Below are positions 6,053 to 7,036 of a DNA stretch of 7,036 nucleotides, in pieces. The stretch spans positions 1-7,036 of the forward strand of contig JBGCFN010000059.1 of assembly GCA_045106935.1 (NCBI GenBank), written 5' to 3'. The position numbers and the translations under genes are program-made. Numbering within the stretch: position 1 is the stretch's first letter; every line of letters begins with the position of its first letter. The DNA is from UBA1858 sp045106935. GTDB lineage: Bacteria; Pseudomonadota; Gammaproteobacteria; UBA4575. The notes beneath the pieces are model-generated. The model made no database searches and had not been told where the DNA came from. It worked only from the letters and a program-made list of their open reading frames with translations.

Positions 6053-6760
6053 TTAATTCACTGGCAATTTGGCACGTAATTCACCTCGATCAAACCACCA
6101 ATTATTGCCAACAATTGCATCAATCATTTTACCTAGACGAGAAAACATCTCGTCTAGGTTATTAAGTTCTAACATTTCAATCCAAATTTCTATTGATTCT
6201 TCGTCTTCAATACCACGATGCCGTTTTGCGACGACAGCAATTAACTGCTTAGCTAAAAACATTAAACTTTCTTTTTCTTCATCTTCACTACGCAGCTCTG
6301 CAATATATAAAGCAGCCACACTCGCCACTGCTGCACCATCAGAGTTGTCTGGTGTTTCATCAATAATGTAAGACAACATATCTACTGTTAATGCAGGTTC
6401 CACAGGGTAGGTTACTGCCAACCAACACGCGTGACCAAGTGCTGCAATAGAGTCATCTTGTTCGGCTAAATAAAGTAATTCACAGGCTTCTACCGCCTGT
6501 TGGAAACATTCATTTTCGATAAACGTTTTTACTAATGGTCTAGCTTCTTGCCAACACGTTAGATGTTCGCCTAAGCCCAATTGAGCTCTAGCGATATCTA
6601 ACTTTACTTTGGCTACCTCTAATAAATCTGCCTTGTCGCCCAACTCAACAAGCTTCTGCATATGTTGTTGCATTTCTTTTTCAAAAAATACACGTGCGTC
6701 ACCAAGGTCTTGGCCACTCAATGTTTCAGACATGGCCTTAGATAGAATTTCTCTACTCAT
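6053..6760 (-). CDS. Helix-rich hypothetical protein (235 residues), possibly TPR-like
   Basis: Not recognised. The sequence is acidic, predicted almost entirely helical, and has no signal peptide or membrane segment, so it should be cytoplasmic. Amphipathic helix pairs with small residues at turns, such as LLEVAKVKLDIARAQLGLG (46-64) and AVEACELLYLAEQD (89-102), resemble tetratricopeptide-type solenoids, though no canonical TPR repeat can be laid out confidently. An Asp/Glu-rich stretch (158-163, 185-189) is followed by a distinctive C-terminus, NNWWFDRGELRAKLP (219-233), which looks like a conserved anchor motif. The start at 6760 has a poor Shine-Dalgarno context; Met10 is an alternative. 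A perfect TATAAT lies about 100 bases upstream. It converges with the repeat protein, leaving only 12 bases between the stop codons and no terminator there, so the two transcripts must overlap. A scaffold or assembly role would fit TPR-like proteins but is inference. Confidence 0.8.
   Translation of the reverse strand: MSREILSKAMSETLSGQDLGDARVFFEKEMQQHMQKLVELGDKADLLEVAKVKLDIARAQLGLGEHLTCWQEARPLVKTFIENECFQQAVEACELLYLAEQDDSIAALGHACWLAVTYPVEPALTVDMLSYIIDETPDNSDGAAVASVAALYIAELRSEDEEKESLMFLAKQLIAVVAKRHRGIEDEESIEIWIEMLELNNLDEMFSRLGKMIDAIVGNNWWFDRGELRAKLPVN
6131..6159. repeat. Perfect 11-bp inverted repeat inside the helix-rich protein gene
   Basis: ACCTAGACGAG (6131-6141), a 7-base loop AAAACAT, and CTCGTCTAGGT (6149-6159) form an uninterrupted stem. 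It spans codons about 201-210 of the minus-strand gene, encoding NLDEMFSRLG, and lies about 90 bases past the stop of the plus-strand repeat protein. Neither strand has a proper T-run after it, so it is not a classical terminator. It could act as an RNA hairpin protecting or ending the plus-strand transcript, or as a protein site. Confidence 0.7.
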
Positions 6761-6846
6761 ATAAATACAACTTTTTAATAAAAGGTTTGCGAAGATTGTT
6801 TAAGACTAAGATGCCGGTCACGCAACAATGCCGTGTACATACAATT

Positions 6847-6864
6847 TAGCTATCAGCTATTATA
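6847..6864 (-). promoter_or_regulatory. Candidate -10 element and adjacent inverted repeat for the helix-rich protein gene
   Basis: On the minus strand a perfect TATAAT (6864-6859) lies about 98 bases before the start codon at 6760. No good -35 is seen; the T-run of the terminator would occupy that position. Immediately downstream, TAGCT-GAT-AGCTA (6859-6847) is an inverted repeat that could be an operator near the transcription start. Confidence 0.35.
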
Positions 6865-6880
6865 TGGGGATTCATCGAAC

Positions 6881-6910
6881 AAAAAAAAAGCCCCCAAATG
6901 GGGGCTTTTT
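6881..6910. terminator. Strong GC-rich rho-independent terminator
   Basis: GCCCCC (6890-6895), loop AAAT, GGGGGC (6900-6905) form a perfect 6-bp GC stem, extended by five A-T pairs. The minus strand has nine T after the stem and the plus strand five T. It ends the minus-strand gene whose stop codon is at 6931-6933, and separates it from the helix-rich protein gene. Weaker bidirectional action is possible. Confidence 0.93.
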
Positions 6911-6930
6911 CATATCAACATGGTGATTGA

Positions 6931-7036
6931 TTAAGCGTAACCAGCAACCTGATTAATCTTGGCAGCGACTTTGCGCTCACCTTCTGACGCCATCTCATCA
7001 TCCCACTTGTCCATCTGCTCTTTCATGTACTTATGC
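6931..7036 (-). CDS. C-terminal end of an unrecognised protein, partial (34 codons)
   Basis: An open minus-strand frame enters from the right edge and stops with TAA at 6931-6933, 21 bases before the strong terminator. That spacing is what supports it as a real gene end. The 34 visible residues are charged and helical, with KEQMDKWDDEM followed by SEGERKVAAKIN, ending in QVAGYA. No motif is recognisable, so I give no function. The dedicated strong terminator suggests a well-transcribed gene. Confidence 0.65.
   Translation of the reverse strand, partial: HKYMKEQMDKWDDEMASEGERKVAAKINQVAGYA

Noticed and set aside
6131..6159. Classical rho-independent terminator
   Set aside because: The stem is perfect but neither strand carries a following run of T, so it is reported as an inverted repeat of unknown role.
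6069..6371. Plus-strand open frame of 100 codons
   Set aside because: Antisense to the 235-residue protein gene. It has a Ser/Ile-rich low-complexity product and no upstream ribosome-binding site; the minus-strand frame is more protein-like.

Overview
The window looks like chromosomal DNA from a moderately low-GC (by eye a little above 40%) Gram-negative bacterium, most likely a proteobacterium and plausibly an aquatic gammaproteobacterium. This rests on a TraB/GumN-type secreted protein, a proteobacterial-style DNA polymerase IV, Shine-Dalgarno sites of the GGAG class and compact intergenic regions. The taxonomic guess is inference. No tRNA, rRNA, CRISPR array, insertion sequence or phage gene was seen.

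Layout, left to right. (a) 1-467, minus: 5' part of a TraB/GumN-family exported protein, cut by the window edge. (b) 529-563: rho-independent terminator on the minus strand. (c) 602-4041, minus: a two-gene operon. The upstream gene encodes a 773-residue molybdopterin/[4Fe-4S] oxidoreductase. Its stop codon overlaps the start of a 372-residue NAD(P)H/FAD reductase carrying a C-terminal two-cluster ferredoxin domain. (d) 4201-5274, minus: dinB (DNA polymerase IV), complete with a C-terminal sliding-clamp motif. (e) 5275-5488: divergent promoter region with several short repeats. (f) 5489-6040, plus: a small membrane-anchored protein with four copies of a 16-residue His-Ser-Gly / Gly-Ser / Tyr repeat. 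(g) 6053-6760, minus: an unrecognised, helix-rich 235-residue cytoplasmic protein that converges on the repeat protein. A perfect 11-bp inverted repeat lies inside its coding sequence. (h) 6881-6910: very strong GC hairpin terminator. (i) 6931-7036, minus: C-terminal 34 codons of another gene.

The most substantial system is the molybdoenzyme/flavoprotein pair. Neither protein has a signal peptide, Tat motif or membrane segment, and no quinone-linked subunit or cytochrome lies next to them. The pair should therefore be a soluble cytoplasmic complex. Electrons would run between NAD(P)(H), FAD, two [4Fe-4S] clusters in the small subunit, one [4Fe-4S] cluster in the large subunit, and the molybdenum (or tungsten) site. 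The direction and the substrate cannot be read from the sequence. The second item of interest is the repeat protein, whose 16-residue unit I do not recognise as a named domain.
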